The notes: a model not told the origin generated them from the sequence alone. Counted from the first letter of the stretch, positions 39,327 to 49,111 are shown. The stretch is 64,000 bases of DNA from Pseudomonadota bacterium (GCA_018242295.1 JAFECE010000006.1:1-64000); one strand, 5' to 3'. Numbers and translations: made by a program.

Positions 39327-39773
39327 TCAGACCTGTTTCTCGGACCCCGGCAGTGGTGCAAACTCCAGCACCGGAGCGCCTCCGCCAGTGGGCTGCACAA
39401 CCCGGCGGTAGAAGCAGGATCGTTCGCCGGTGTGGCAGGCGACGCCGTCGCCTTGGACCTCGGCGACGACCCAAATGACGTCCTGGTCGCAGTCCGTCCG
39501 CAGTTGGATGACCTTGAGCAGGTTTCCGCTTTCGTCGCCCTTTTTCCAGAGCTTAGCCCGCGACCGGCTCCAAAAATGCGCCAAGCCGCTGGCGATCGTT
39601 TCTCTCATGGCTTCTTCGTTCATGTATGCGAACATGAGCACATCGCCCGAGGCGCTATCGGTGACAATAGCGGGAATGAGGCCATCCGGACCGAATGCGG
39701 GACGGAAAGAGCGCGTTGTCTCTTCGGTCTCGCCACTGACTAGAGGCAACGTCGTTTGGCTTGTGCTCGTCAT
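39327..39773 (-). CDS. hisI: Phosphoribosyl-AMP cyclohydrolase
   Basis: Third step of histidine synthesis: opens the purine ring of phosphoribosyl-AMP. The 148-residue protein contains the full single-domain HisI pattern: [55 protein letters not shown] with the metal-binding Asp/Cys residues, and [12 protein letters not shown] with the zinc cysteines. It lacks a HisE (pyrophosphohydrolase) domain. GGAG eight bases before the ATG at 39773 supports this start over a longer open frame. It is divergent from the IscU-like gene. Confidence 0.95.
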   Translation of the reverse strand: MTSTSQTTLPLVSGETEETTRSFRPAFGPDGLIPAIVTDSASGDVLMFAYMNEEAMRETIASGLAHFWSRSRAKLWKKGDESGNLLKVIQLRTDCDQDVIWVVAEVQGDGVACHTGERSCFYRRVVQPTGGGAPVLEFAPLPGSEKQV

Positions 39774-39972
39774 GATGACGCTCCGGTCCCGAAGGGCGGA
39801 ATGGGGCGTTTGGAAGGGCTCATTCGGGACTATCGCTCCGGGCATGAAGCACCGGCGGATCTCGCATTCGGTGCAGGTCGGCCTTATATACGGTGACTGA
39901 TATATTTCGACGAGGGGTCAACGACCTGCCCGCCCTCGCGACCCAAAATGACCATAAGACCTAAAGAGAGCT

Positions 39973-40434
39973 ATGGCCAATCTCGATGAGATCTACAACA
40001 CGCGCATTCTCGAGCTGGCGGGAGCAATTTCCCGGATCGGCAGATTGGCGGATCCCAATGGGACGGCGACGGCCCATTCGAAACTGTGCGGGTCGACCAT
40101 AACGGTCGATCTCAAGCTTCGCGATGGCCGGGTCAGCGACTTCGGGCAGTCGGTCAAGGCCTGTCTTTTAGGTCAGGCAGCGGCGTCGGTCATGGCGCGC
40201 GAGATCGTGGGTTCGACGCCTGATGAGCTTCGCCGTGTCGGCCATATGATGCGCGCCATGCTAAAGGAGGGGGGACCGCCTCCCAGCGGGCGGTGGGCGG
40301 ATCTCGCCGTCCTTGAGCCGGTTCGAAACTACAAAGCGCGTCAGGCATCGACGCTTCTTGTATTCGATGCAGTTGAAAAGGCCCTGGAAGATGCCGCGGC
40401 ACAAACCGCTGCCGATGTGCGGGCCGTGCGATAA
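39973..40434 (+). CDS. IscU/NifU-like iron-sulfur scaffold protein
   Basis: A 153-residue protein of the IscU/NifU N-terminal family, which builds Fe-S clusters on three conserved cysteines. Here the first two are seen (HSKLCGSTITVDLKL, about residue 38; SVKACLLGQAAASVMA, about 64), but the remaining sequence has no cysteine, so the third ligand is missing. The Asp next to the first Cys, typical of true IscU (CGD), is Ser. It may therefore be a carrier or a divergent paralogue rather than the main scaffold. It is divergent from hisI and precedes a coiled-coil protein gene and yidD. Confidence 0.88.
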   Translation: MANLDEIYNTRILELAGAISRIGRLADPNGTATAHSKLCGSTITVDLKLRDGRVSDFGQSVKACLLGQAAASVMAREIVGSTPDELRRVGHMMRAMLKEGGPPPSGRWADLAVLEPVRNYKARQASTLLVFDAVEKALEDAAAQTAADVRAVR

Positions 40435-40723
40435 CCTTTATCGCATTATTTTGCGGCTAAGTGCGTCGCCTGTCCGTTCAACCAATCGACGAGCACCGGG
40501 TCGGCGTGCTGTAAGTCCGAAGCCCGACCCGCAGGACGCATCGACAAACAACAGCCTCACGCTTGCCGTTTTCTACCCGCCGTTCTGTCCGGCAAATGGG
40601 AGTGGAAGTCGGCGCATCCGTTGGGTATGCCAGACGCGAGTCATAGAAAAAGATTAGGTTCGGCGAAGCGGGGTCGCGTATACCCCGCAAAACCGCACCT
40701 TTTGAAGAAAACGGAGTTTTCAG

Positions 40724-41338
40724 ATGTCAGCGCAGGAAAACGAGAGCGGCGCGCGCGCGGATAGTGCGACCTCATCGGCCAGCGCAATCAAATGGGGCGT
40801 GATCGCGATCCTGGCACTCCTTGCAGTCTATGGATGGCACGGCAAGACGTCGGCCGAGGGCGAACTCTCGGCCCTGCAGGGTGAGGTGGCGTCGCTTCGC
40901 AAGGCTGTCGACGATGCCGCGCAGGTTAGGAAGTCCTCCCAGGATGAGATCGATCGGCTGAAGGCCGCTGAGACCGATGCATTGCGTCAGGTCGAGGAAG
41001 GCAAGGCGGACGTTTCGACGGCAATGGCCAAAGTGTCCGAACTCGACAACAAGGTGGCCGCCCTTGGTAAGGACAACGACGATCTGAAAGCCAAACTCGC
41101 TGCGGCGACTGAGGATGCGAAGGCCCAGCTGTCCGCAGCCAGCGACGTAACGAACAAAATCAAGGCAGATCTCGAACTCGCCAGTAAAGCAAAGGCGGAT
41201 GCCGAAGCGGCATCGGCAGCACTGCGCGGCGAAGCCGACGGCCTGAAGGCTCAGCTGAGCGCGCTCCAGAAGGACCTGGACGCGGCGAAATCCGCGGCTC
41301 AGGCGCCGGCATTACCTCCGGCAACCCCCGCGCCATAA
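40724..41338 (+). CDS. Single-pass membrane protein with long coiled coil
   Basis: No named family. The 204-residue protein has a short charged N-terminus, one transmembrane helix (IKWGVIAILALLAVYGW, about residues 22-39), a long heptad-like coiled-coil region rich in Ala, Lys, Glu and Asp (about 45-190) and a Pro/Ala tail. It probably spans the inner membrane with the coiled coil in the periplasm. A hairpin (GCGGGGT/ACCCCGC) lies in its leader at 40668-40688. It sits between the IscU-like gene and yidD. Confidence 0.75.
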   Translation: MSAQENESGARADSATSSASAIKWGVIAILALLAVYGWHGKTSAEGELSALQGEVASLRKAVDDAAQVRKSSQDEIDRLKAAETDALRQVEEGKADVSTAMAKVSELDNKVAALGKDNDDLKAKLAAATEDAKAQLSAASDVTNKIKADLELASKAKADAEAASAALRGEADGLKAQLSALQKDLDAAKSAAQAPALPPATPAP

Positions 41339-41395
41339 TCTCCAAGGCCGAACCCGGCTCTTGCACGACGCGGAGACCTGCGCTCTGTTCGGCCT

Positions 41396-41674
41396 ATGAC
41401 GTCCGTAATCGCCAAAAGGCTGCTGAAAGCCCCCGTCTACGTTTACCGCTATACCTTCAAAGGCATAGCTGGCGGACAGTGCCGCCATTGGCCCACCTGT
41501 TCCGAGTACGCCCTGCAGGCGATCGAGCTGAACGGCGCGTGGAAAGGGTTCTGGTTGACCCTCTCCCGCTTCATCCGCTGTGGGCCGGGCGGTACACATG
41601 GCGTCGATCCGGTCCCGGACCTCCGCGCCGTCAAGCATACCTTTGACCCCTGGCGCTATGGTCGCTGGCGATAG
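41396..41674 (+). CDS. yidD: Membrane protein insertion efficiency factor YidD
   Basis: A 92-residue YidD-family protein that assists YidC-dependent membrane protein insertion. Diagnostic blocks are LLKAPVYVYRYTFKGIAGGQ, CRHWPTCSEYALQAIELNG with the conserved cysteines, and RFIRCGPGGTHGVDPVP. The protein has an amphipathic N-terminal helix for membrane attachment. Here it is not beside rpmH, rnpA or yidC but precedes thrS, as in other Rhizobiales. The 108-bp palindromic repeat follows its stop. Confidence 0.94.
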   Translation: MTSVIAKRLLKAPVYVYRYTFKGIAGGQCRHWPTCSEYALQAIELNGAWKGFWLTLSRFIRCGPGGTHGVDPVPDLRAVKHTFDPWRYGRWR

Positions 41675-41700
41675 AGGCTGCCTCAAGCGGCGCTTGTCGA

Positions 41701-41808
41701 TTAAGTCCCCTCATCCGCCCCTTCGGGGCACCTTCTCCCAAGGGAGAAGGAACATCTTTCCTCTCCCGGAACGGCAGAGGATGCCCGAAGGGCAGGTGAG
41801 GGGCTTAA
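41701..41808. repeat. 108-bp palindromic intergenic element, RIME-like
   Basis: The ends are inverted copies (TTAAGTCCCCTCA and TGAGGGGCTTAA). Inside are smaller palindromes: GCCCCTTCGGGGC, CCTTCTCCCAAGGGAGAAGG, and GCCCGAAGGGC. Length and design match what I recall of Rhizobium-type intergenic mosaic elements (RIME1, about 108 bp). The element sits between yidD and thrS and could fold into a long hairpin in RNA, which might end or modulate transcription. It is probably a non-autonomous, dispersed repeat. Confidence 0.85.
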
Positions 41809-41912
41809 TGCGCGGGGCCATGACTTGACTTGGAACGCATCACATCCCATTAGCGCTCTCGAAATCGTCTTACGCCGCGTTCGTGTGCGGCGAGTGAGCA
41901 AAGGAGGCCGCG

Positions 41913-43856
41913 ATGAGTGAAGTCACGATTACGTTCCCCGATGGCAAGCAGCGCCAGGTCGCTTCGGGAACCACCGGCCTCGAAATCGCCAAGTCGATCT
42001 CGCCATCCCTCGCCAAGCGCACCGTCGCCATGCAGCTTGACGGCGCCCTGGCCGATCTCGCCGAACCCATCACCAAAGACGCATCGATCAATTTCGTATC
42101 GCGGACCGACACGGCGGCTCTCGAGCTGATCCGGCACGACGCCGCGCACGTCCTGGCGGAAGCGGTGCAATCGATCTGGCCCGGCACCCAGGTGACGATC
42201 GGCCCGGTGATCGACAACGGCTTCTATTACGACTTCGCGAAGCAGCAGCCGTTCGAGCCCGAAGACATCCCCAAAATCGAAAAGAGGATGGGCGAGATCA
42301 TCACCAAGAACGCGGCCTTCACGAAGGAAGTGTGGTCGCGCGACAAGGCGAAGAAGTTCTTCAAGGATAAGGGCGAGTACTTCAAGGTCGAGCTGGTTGA
42401 CGCCATCCCTGAGGATCAGGACGTCAAAATCTACAAGCAGGGCGATTGGCTCGATCTCTGCCGCGGCCCCCACATGACGTCGACCGGGCAGGTCGGCAAG
42501 GCTTTCAAGCTGATGAAGTTTGCGGGCGCGTATTGGCGCGGCGATTCAACGAAGCCGCAGCTTCAGCGCATCTACGGCACCGCGTTCGCGACCGAGGACG
42601 AACTCAAGGCCTATCTGCATCAGCTGGAGGAAGCCGAGAAGCGTGACCATCGCAAGCTCGGCCGCGAGATGGATCTGTTCCATTTCCAGGAAGAAGCGCC
42701 GGGCTCGGTCTTCTGGCACGCCAAGGGTTGGACCCTCTTCCAGACGCTGATTGCCTTCATGCGCCGCCAGCAGCAGCGCGCGGGCTATCAGGAAGTGAAC
42801 TCTCCCGACATGATGGAGAAGCATTTCTGGGAGCTTTCCGGCCACTGGGAAAACTACGGCGAGAACATGTTTACGACCGTCCTGCCGGACGAGCGTGTGT
42901 TCTGCTGCAAGCCGATGAACTGCCCCGGCCACGTCCAGATCTATAAGAACGGCCTGAAAAGCTATCGCGATCTGCCGTACCGGATCGCCGAGTTCGGCAA
43001 GGTGCATCGCTACGAGCCGTCGGGCGCCTTGCACGGCATGCTCCGCGTGCGTCATTTCACGCAGGACGACGCACATATCTTCGTCACCGAAAACCAGATC
43101 ATGGAGGAATGCCTCAAGATCAATGATCTGCTGCTCGGCATCTACAAAGACTTCGGCTTCGACGACATCGTCATCAAGCTGTCGCTGCGCCCCGAAAAGC
43201 GCGTCGGTTCGGACGCGCTGTGGGACAAGGCCGAAAAGGCGTTGTCGGATGTGCTCGACGAAGTGAAGCGTCGCTCGAACGGACGTATCAAGACCGAGAT
43301 CCAGCCGGGCGAGGGCGCATTCTACGGTCCGAAGCTCGAATATGTGCTGCGTGATGCCATCGGCCGCGATTGGCAGTGCGGCACGACGCAGGTCGACTTC
43401 AACCTCGCGGGCCGCCTCGGCGCGTTCTACATCGACGATCACTCCGAGAAGAAGACGCCGGTGATGATTCACCGCGCCATCTTCGGCTCGCTCGAACGCT
43501 TCACCGGCATTCTGATCGAGAACTTCGCCGGTCACTTCCCGCTGTGGCTCGCGCCGCTGCAGGTCGTCGTCGCGCCGATCGTCTCGGATGCGAACGATTA
43601 CGCGAGCGAAGTCGCCGAGAAGGCGAAGGCGCTGGGGTTGCGGGTCGAGACGGATCTTCGCAACGAGAAGATCAACCTCAAAGTCCGCGAGCATTCGCTG
43701 GCGAAAGTACCTGTCATCCTCGTCGTCGGAAAACGCGAAGCCGAGGAGAAGAAGGTATCGATGCGCCGCCTGGGTTCGCAGGACCAGACCGTGCTCAGCC
43801 TCGACGAGGCGTTAACCGCACTTGCCGCCGAAGCGGTGCCACCAGACTTGCGGTGA
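41913..43856 (+). CDS. thrS: Threonine--tRNA ligase
   Basis: Charges tRNA-Thr. The 647-residue class II synthetase is complete: TGS domain ([20 protein letters not shown], about 1-62), editing domain with [12 protein letters not shown] and the later SADA-like block DLCRGPHM (about 65-230), catalytic core with motif 1 (INSPDMM-like [13 protein letters not shown]), motif 2 ([20 protein letters not shown]) and motif 3 ([13 protein letters not shown]), and anticodon-binding domain (about 545-645). AAGGAGG five bases before the ATG is a strong ribosome site. A classic terminator follows. Confidence 0.98.
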   Translation: MSEVTITFPDGKQRQVASGTTGLEIAKSISPSLAKRTVAMQLDGALADLAEPITKDASINFVSRTDTAALELIRHDAAHVLAEAVQSIWPGTQVTIGPVIDNGFYYDFAKQQPFEPEDIPKIEKRMGEIITKNAAFTKEVWSRDKAKKFFKDKGEYFKVELVDAIPEDQDVKIYKQGDWLDLCRGPHMTSTGQVGKAFKLMKFAGAYWRGDSTKPQLQRIYGTAFATEDELKAYLHQLEEAEKRDHRKLGREMDLFHFQEEAPGSVFWHAKGWTLFQTLIAFMRRQQQRAGYQEVNSPDMMEKHFWELSGHWENYGENMFTTVLPDERVFCCKPMNCPGHVQIYKNGLKSYRDLPYRIAEFGKVHRYEPSGALHGMLRVRHFTQDDAHIFVTENQIMEECLKINDLLLGIYKDFGFDDIVIKLSLRPEKRVGSDALWDKAEKALSDVLDEVKRRSNGRIKTEIQPGEGAFYGPKLEYVLRDAIGRDWQCGTTQVDFNLAGRLGAFYIDDHSEKKTPVMIHRAIFGSLERFTGILIENFAGHFPLWLAPLQVVVAPIVSDANDYASEVAEKAKALGLRVETDLRNEKINLKVREHSLAKVPVILVVGKREAEEKKVSMRRLGSQDQTVLSLDEALTALAAEAVPPDLR

Positions 43857-43924
43857 GCCGCTGAAGCTCGAATAGCCGCGGTCGGCTGCGGTTATTCGGC
43901 GATCCGCATTATCGCCTTCTCTCG

Positions 43925-43962
43925 AATACCGGCGGAGCATCTGCCGCCGGTATTTTTCTTTC
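43925..43962 (+). terminator. Rho-independent terminator of thrS
   Basis: AATACCGGCGG and CCGCCGGTATT form an 11-bp perfect stem with an 8-nt loop, followed directly by TTTCTTT. It lies about 70 bases after the thrS stop. Confidence 0.92.
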
Positions 43963-44037
43963 GAGGAAAGGCCGTGCAACCAACGCCTTCCGCTCCGCGT
44001 TTGCACCCATGAACCTGCAACGAACGGAGTTTTGATT

Positions 44038-44286
44038 ATGGCCGCATCTGCTTCCCAGTATGGGACATCGACATCACTCGACGACATCAAAGGCAAAGCC
44101 AAGCAGACCTTTGATGAGGCTTCCGACCGTGCGCAGGAATTAGCCGGCCAGGCTCGGCAACAGGTCGGCGACGTGGCCGGCAACGTGAAGGGCGCAATCG
44201 ATAAATCGGTGAAAGATCAGCCGATCGCGACATTGGTAATGGCGGCCGCCGTCGGCTTTGTCATCGGCGCTCTTTGGAAGTCGTAA
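44038..44286 (+). CDS. Small membrane-anchored DUF883/YqjD-like protein
   Basis: An 82-residue protein with an amphipathic Ala/Gln/Asp-rich helical N-terminal part (DDIKGKAKQTFDEASDRAQE) and one C-terminal hydrophobic anchor (LVMAAAVGFVIGALWKS). This resembles the ElaB/YqjD (DUF883) and CsbD-like stress proteins, some of which tether ribosomes to the membrane in stationary phase. GGAG eight bases before the ATG at 44038 fixes the start. It lies alone after the thrS terminator. Confidence 0.78.
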   Translation: MAASASQYGTSTSLDDIKGKAKQTFDEASDRAQELAGQARQQVGDVAGNVKGAIDKSVKDQPIATLVMAAAVGFVIGALWKS

Positions 44287-44445
44287 TGGCGCGTTAGCGG
44301 GGAAATGCACGGTCGGCGTTCCGCTCATGAGACCTGATCGAGGTCGTCGAAAGCTGGCATCGGAAACATCCGCGTTTCGATGTGAAGCTTCGGCGGCCTC
44401 TCTTGTGATGGCCTTTGCGGTGTGAGCCTCGGAAAAAAAGCGTGA

Positions 44446-45264
44446 CTACTTGGTGATCGGCTGCGGGCTTGCGGGCTTCTTGTCCTTCCGGTCGCCGCTG
44501 GCCCTGCGAAGTTCACCGCTATAGAGATCGATGGCGGCGGCACCGACCTCATGAATATACGCGCGAACGAGCCGACCGGAGATCGTGCCCTTGACCCATT
44601 GGATCAGGGAATTCGACAGCCGCTCGCGCAACTCGTAAGTGGCCGCGGTCGCAGGGTTCAGCATCCGGATGATACGCCAAGCCGACCAGGCCCGCCCGGC
44701 CACGTCGTAGATGCCCCGCCATCTGTAGACCTGGGCGAACTGCGCGACCGTCAGACGATTGCCAAGCGGAATTGTTCCCTCGAATACCGGCCGCAGCCGC
44801 CCGCTCACCTGCTCGACCAGCGTCAAGGCTTCCGGAACCGTAAAGCGCAGCATCGGGTCCTTGCGATCGGGATGATAGATTTTGGCGACCAGCTCGACGG
44901 TCTCGAGCCCCGTATTCATCAAGTCATTCCACGTTGAGATCGTCCGCTCGTTCGCGGCCTCGGCGAAGACGTCGACCGCTTTCTTGGATTCGCGGCGCAA
45001 CCGGTCGCCGTCGGTGGGGTTGCGCTGGGTCTCCGTGTCGGCAGGCGCTTCGTCCGCGCTTCCTGGCTTCTTGGGCAGCGGACCGAGAGTGCGGCGCTCG
45101 AAAAAATAGGCGAAAAGGGTGCAGGCGAGCGTCGCCAATGCCCAGTAGATCAGATATCCGTGCTGCCAAAGCCAGAGGCTTCCCAATGGAATGAGAGCCA
45201 GCGTCGGCAGCAGGATTCCGAGAAAAACGATAAACAATCGTAATGGCGAAAGGGCGTCGTTCAT
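44446..45264 (-). CDS. Membrane protein of unknown function
   Basis: A 272-residue protein with two N-terminal transmembrane helices (about residues 8-31 and 38-55), a Pro/Glu/Asp-rich linker (about 60-90) and a largely helical cytoplasmic domain (LRRESKKAVDVFAEAANERT, VPEALTLVEQVSGRLRPVFE, LSNSLIQWVKGTISGRLVRA, YIHEVGAAAIDLYSG). I vaguely associate this pattern with N-terminal parts of membrane GTPase proteins in Rhizobiales, but no P-loop is present here, so I do not assign a function. It is 84 bases downstream of the lipid acyltransferase gene on the same strand. Confidence 0.72.
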   Translation of the reverse strand: MNDALSPLRLFIVFLGILLPTLALIPLGSLWLWQHGYLIYWALATLACTLFAYFFERRTLGPLPKKPGSADEAPADTETQRNPTDGDRLRRESKKAVDVFAEAANERTISTWNDLMNTGLETVELVAKIYHPDRKDPMLRFTVPEALTLVEQVSGRLRPVFEGTIPLGNRLTVAQFAQVYRWRGIYDVAGRAWSAWRIIRMLNPATAATYELRERLSNSLIQWVKGTISGRLVRAYIHEVGAAAIDLYSGELRRASGDRKDKKPASPQPITK

Positions 45265-45348
45265 CCGGCGCTCCGTGGCGGTTCAACCTCATGAAACGCC
45301 ACGTATTCACCCGCGGTTCCGGCTAAGAGCCGCAGCCGGACTTCCGCC

Positions 45349-46311
45349 TCAACTCCAACGGCGGTTCGACCACATCCATTGTTCCGGGTATTCTTTCACC
45401 CAGGCTTCGAATTGGCGGGTCATCTCGGCCGTCGCCCATTTGACGTCGTCGCCCTGGTTGGCGGTGCGCGGCACGCGAAGTTCTTTCAACTCGATTTCAA
45501 AACGGCTGTCCCTGCCGATGCGGCGGCAGCGCGCCATCCAGATCCGCGCCCCGACGCGGCGCGCAATCATCGCCGGAATGCTGACGGTTCTCGCATCCTG
45601 GCCGAAAAACGGAACGGGGAGCCCGGTCTTATCGTACAGGTCGCAAACGACGCCGAGACGGCCGCCGTTGCGAACATAATCCATAATGACCCGGGCCGTT
45701 TTCTGGCTCTCGCCATGATCGCCTTCGACTCTTCCGCGGCCGAAAAGGCCGCCCGGATAGAGATCGCGTCGCTGATGGCGAATGTATTTGTCGATATAGG
45801 GATTGTTGACCGAACGGTAGACGCAGGCGGGATTGGCTCCCGCGATCGTCAGCGGCCAGATGGCCAGCTCCCAGTTACCCATGTGCAGCGATGCGCCGAC
45901 GATAGGACCGAGCTTGCTCGCATAGCGATTGAAGACTTCAGGGTTCTTAATGGTGAGACGCGACGGTTCGGCGATGATCTGGTCAATGCGCATCGTCTCG
46001 GCCATAACGCGTCCGAGATTCTCCCAGTGCGCGAGCGCAATCGCCTCCCGCTGCTTCTCCGATTTCTCCGGAAAGGCAATCCGGAGATTATCGAGCGCAC
46101 GGTTGTGCCGTTTCGGATTGATCTTCGGCGCCAATCGGCGCCAGCTCCAGGCAGAAAAGTGCGTCGCCGCATCGAGCGGTATCGTGCGTATAACCCCGGC
46201 TATGCCACGGAGGAGCCAATATTCCAGCTTGAACTGCAAATCGCGCAGTCGTGAAATTTCTGCCGTGGACAGTGGCCGAACCCTCGTTTGCCGATCATTG
46301 ACCGAGGTCAT
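45349..46311 (-). CDS. LpxL/HtrB-family lysophospholipid (lipid A) acyltransferase
   Basis: A 320-residue inner-membrane-associated acyltransferase that transfers a fatty acyl chain to lipid A precursors or other lysolipids. The catalytic HxxxxE motif is in GASLHMGNWELAIWP near residue 142, with VNNPYIDKYIRHQRRDLYPG and GGRLGVVCDLYDKTGLPVPF further on. An N-terminal hydrophobic segment (LEYWLLRGIAGVIRTI) anchors it. The C-terminus ends in EQWMWSNRRW, the LpxL-like WxHRRW pattern with Ser-Asn in place of the usual His. The acyl donor and exact acceptor are not deducible. Confidence 0.9.
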   Translation of the reverse strand: MTSVNDRQTRVRPLSTAEISRLRDLQFKLEYWLLRGIAGVIRTIPLDAATHFSAWSWRRLAPKINPKRHNRALDNLRIAFPEKSEKQREAIALAHWENLGRVMAETMRIDQIIAEPSRLTIKNPEVFNRYASKLGPIVGASLHMGNWELAIWPLTIAGANPACVYRSVNNPYIDKYIRHQRRDLYPGGLFGRGRVEGDHGESQKTARVIMDYVRNGGRLGVVCDLYDKTGLPVPFFGQDARTVSIPAMIARRVGARIWMARCRRIGRDSRFEIELKELRVPRTANQGDDVKWATAEMTRQFEAWVKEYPEQWMWSNRRWS

Positions 46312-46375
46312 GCCCTTCGGATGAGGCGCCCGTCAAGCCGCGATCGGCCGTTTTCCCATTTTGACGCCCCAAAGC

Positions 46376-47578
46376 TTATGAGTGCTGGGCCATTAGGGCC
46401 GGCGTTGAAGCAGATGGCATGAATCCCTCACGCATCATCTGAACTCTGAGGGCAGGGCTGGTGGCGAGCGCGAAGAGTCCAAGCCCGCGCACGAGGCCAA
46501 TGCCGGGAAGATTGGTGAAAAGAGATCGGTTCAAGACATCGACCGCAAAAGTGCGCGTCGAAATATCGGTTCTTCTCGCGGCGTCGTAACGCGCCAGCGT
46601 CGCGTCGGCGCCGATATCGGAACCATTGCGCTTCGCCTCGGCCGCGATTTCTGCAACGGTCGCTGCATCGCGGAAACTGAGATTGAGGCCCTGTGCGCCA
46701 ATCGGCGGGATGACATGCGCAGCCTCGCCGGCGAGCACGACTCTGTTCTTGCCCAGCGAACGTGCTGTTTGCCCCGTAAGCCGGAAGGACTGCCGCGGCG
46801 AGAACTCCGAGAGCGTTCCCAAATGCCCCTGCAATTTGGCGGTCAGCTCCAAACCGAAATCCTTATCATCAAGACCGAGCAATCGCTCCGCCTCTTCGGG
46901 CGTGTCGACCCAGACGAGATGTGAAACGCCGTCTCTTCCGGGCACCACCGTCAGCGGCCCAGCGCGCCGATGCAACTCGGTCGAGATCCCGTGGTGCAGA
47001 CGCCGATGCCGGAACGTTGTCACAATCGCAGATTGCGGATACGACCACGTCGACACGTCAATCCCGGCGAACTGCCGCGCCGAAGACCTCCGCCCGTCCG
47101 CCGCAACGACCAGCCGAGCCAGGATTTGCTGGCCCGCCTCGTCGAACAGCGCGACGTGCGCGCTGCGGGGCTCGTAACGCGTCACGCCTTGGCAGGTGAT
47201 CCGGGTGAGGCAAGCCTGGCTTTTCTCCTCGAGCGCCTGGGTCAAGGGGACATTGGGAACATTGTAGCCGAAGGCCTCAATGCCGACCTCGCTCGCCCTG
47301 AAAAGCACTTCCGGCGCCGCAAGCCACCGGCCACTCGCGTCGGCGATGCGAATCCCTGAGATCGCTGCCGATTGATCGACCAATGCCGGCCACACGCCGA
47401 CGGCCTTCAAGAGATCGATTGACCCACCAAAGAGTGCCGAGGTGCGCGCGTCCGCCAAACTGGAGGCTGGCCCGATGACAGCCGTCCGCAACCCTGTGGA
47501 CGCACATGACAATCCGGCGATTAGTCCGGCAGGTCCTGCGCCCACGACAGCGATGTCAAAAATGTCTTGTTCGACCAT
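46376..47578 (-). CDS. UbiH/UbiF/COQ6-family FAD-dependent hydroxylase
   Basis: A 400-residue flavoprotein monooxygenase likely acting in ubiquinone ring hydroxylation. It shows the N-terminal Rossmann motif GAGPAGLIAGLSCASTG, the DG motif VAADGRRSSARQFAGID near residue 163, and the FAD-ribityl motif VLAGEAAHVIPPIGAQGLNL near 285, in which GD is GE. The alphaproteobacterial enzymes of this group (UbiH, UbiF, UbiL, UbiM) differ in which ring carbon they oxidise; this cannot be decided here. It lies upstream of the acyltransferase on the same strand, 64 bases away. Confidence 0.9.
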   Translation of the reverse strand: MVEQDIFDIAVVGAGPAGLIAGLSCASTGLRTAVIGPASSLADARTSALFGGSIDLLKAVGVWPALVDQSAAISGIRIADASGRWLAAPEVLFRASEVGIEAFGYNVPNVPLTQALEEKSQACLTRITCQGVTRYEPRSAHVALFDEAGQQILARLVVAADGRRSSARQFAGIDVSTWSYPQSAIVTTFRHRRLHHGISTELHRRAGPLTVVPGRDGVSHLVWVDTPEEAERLLGLDDKDFGLELTAKLQGHLGTLSEFSPRQSFRLTGQTARSLGKNRVVLAGEAAHVIPPIGAQGLNLSFRDAATVAEIAAEAKRNGSDIGADATLARYDAARRTDISTRTFAVDVLNRSLFTNLPGIGLVRGLGLFALATSPALRVQMMREGFMPSASTPALMAQHS

Positions 47579-47812
47579 GCCTTAGCCCCTGTGAGTGTGA
47601 TCATTGAAACACAGAAATGGCGCAAAGGGCAGCCGTTGCAGTCGAGCAACGCGTTTGCCGCCAGACTGTCACGTATCTGTTAAATTGGCGTGGTTAGCAG
47701 ACGAGTAAGTTGCTCACGGAGAACTACGTACGGGAGCATACGGCGAAGAATCGCCCGGCGCGAAGGGGATTGCGCGCCGTTAAGTTTGGGGTCTGTAAAC
47801 AGAGGGGCACCG

Positions 47813-49111
47813 ATGAACTCGGTATTCAAAATGTCTAGTAGCCGTATGGCGTTAGTGGCAGCCTTCGGGTTGGTTATGGGATTTACACCCGCTTCGGCGG
47901 CTGATCTGGGCGGCAACTGCTGCGCCGATCTCGAAGAACGCGTTGCGGAGCTCGAAGCGACGACGGCCCGCAAGGGTAACCGCAAGGTTTCGCTCACGGT
48001 TTCGGGCTGGGTCAACGAAAGCGTGATGATGTGGGATGACGGCACAGAGCGCAACGCTTACGTCGGCACCAACTCGCTCGAGCAGTCGCGCTTCCGGTTC
48101 ACCGGCGAAGCCCAAATCGCTCCCGGTTACTCGGCAGGTTACACCCTCGAGATCGGCGTTCAGGGCCACCCGTCGAATAAGTGGGATCAAAGCTCTCCCT
48201 CGAGCAGCAGCGATAACGCTCTGACGGTTCGTAAGAGCAACTGGTGGCTGAAGAGCAAAGATTACGGCAAGGTCACTGTTGGTCTCGAAGGCACCGCACT
48301 TTATCACGTGCTCGATGACGCCGATGGTGCCAATACGCGCAACTTCTCGGACGCTCAGGCAGGCGCTGTTTATCAGGGCAACTTCGGCCTTCGTCACAAC
48401 GGCGCAGCCATTGGCTTGACCTGGAGCAATATCCTCCAGGGCATCGACAATGGCACGGTCGGCCAGGATGGACGTAAGAATATCGTTCGTTATGACTCGC
48501 CGACGATCGCCGGCTTTACGGTGACGGCTTCTTGGGGTGAGGACGACGACTGGGGAGTGTCGCTGACATACGCCAACACGTGGGGCGACTTCAAAGTCCT
48601 CGGCAAGACCGGTTATGGCCAAGTTAACGACCCGGCCATTGGTTGCTCGACAAAATCCACCCCCCCCAACACGGATTGCCAACTGTTCGGTGCTGCCGGC
48701 ACCGTCATGCACGTTCCTACGGGTCTCTATGTTTACGGCGGCTACGGACAGAACAAAGACAACCGCGTGTCTGATCTCGGTATTGCGGGAACAGAAGCTA
48801 CGAGCAGCATGTACTTCATCCAGGGCGGCATCGAGCAGAAGTGGATCCCGCTCGGCAAGACGACGGTGTTCGGTGAATACCGTCACGATGACGGCGGCAG
48901 CAAGGATACCGTCTCTCTCAGCGGCGGCAAACTTGGCAGCACCAACCTCAACTTCATCGGAGCGGGCGTAATTCAGAACATCGAACCGGCCGCGATGGAC
49001 CTTTATGTGGTGTACCGGCACGCGGATGGCGACATCACGAGCACCACCAACGTTACGACGAGCCTCGATGCTTTCGACGCCGTCATCGCTGGCGCCTTGA
49101 TGAGATTCTGA
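47813..49111 (+). CDS. Outer-membrane porin, Porin_2 family
   Basis: A 432-residue outer-membrane beta-barrel. It has a Sec signal peptide (RMALVAAFGLVMGFTPASA, then ADLGGNCCADLEERVAELEA, the coiled-coil-like plug typical of rhizobial porins) followed by about sixteen amphipathic strands (VSLTVSGWVNESVMMWDDGT, RFRFTGEAQIAPGYSAGYTL) and a C-terminal phenylalanine, as needed for BAM recognition. It lets small hydrophilic solutes cross the outer membrane. The ATG at 47813 has GAGGGG upstream; a longer in-frame extension has no signal sequence. A strong terminator follows. Confidence 0.95.
   Translation: MNSVFKMSSSRMALVAAFGLVMGFTPASAADLGGNCCADLEERVAELEATTARKGNRKVSLTVSGWVNESVMMWDDGTERNAYVGTNSLEQSRFRFTGEAQIAPGYSAGYTLEIGVQGHPSNKWDQSSPSSSSDNALTVRKSNWWLKSKDYGKVTVGLEGTALYHVLDDADGANTRNFSDAQAGAVYQGNFGLRHNGAAIGLTWSNILQGIDNGTVGQDGRKNIVRYDSPTIAGFTVTASWGEDDDWGVSLTYANTWGDFKVLGKTGYGQVNDPAIGCSTKSTPPNTDCQLFGAAGTVMHVPTGLYVYGGYGQNKDNRVSDLGIAGTEATSSMYFIQGGIEQKWIPLGKTTVFGEYRHDDGGSKDTVSLSGGKLGSTNLNFIGAGVIQNIEPAAMDLYVVYRHADGDITSTTNVTTSLDAFDAVIAGALMRF

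Noticed and set aside
40668..40688. Hairpin GCGGGGT/ACCCCGC as a terminator for the IscU-like gene
   Set aside because: The stem is good but no T run follows directly; it lies in the leader of the coiled-coil protein gene and its role is unclear, so I mention it only there.
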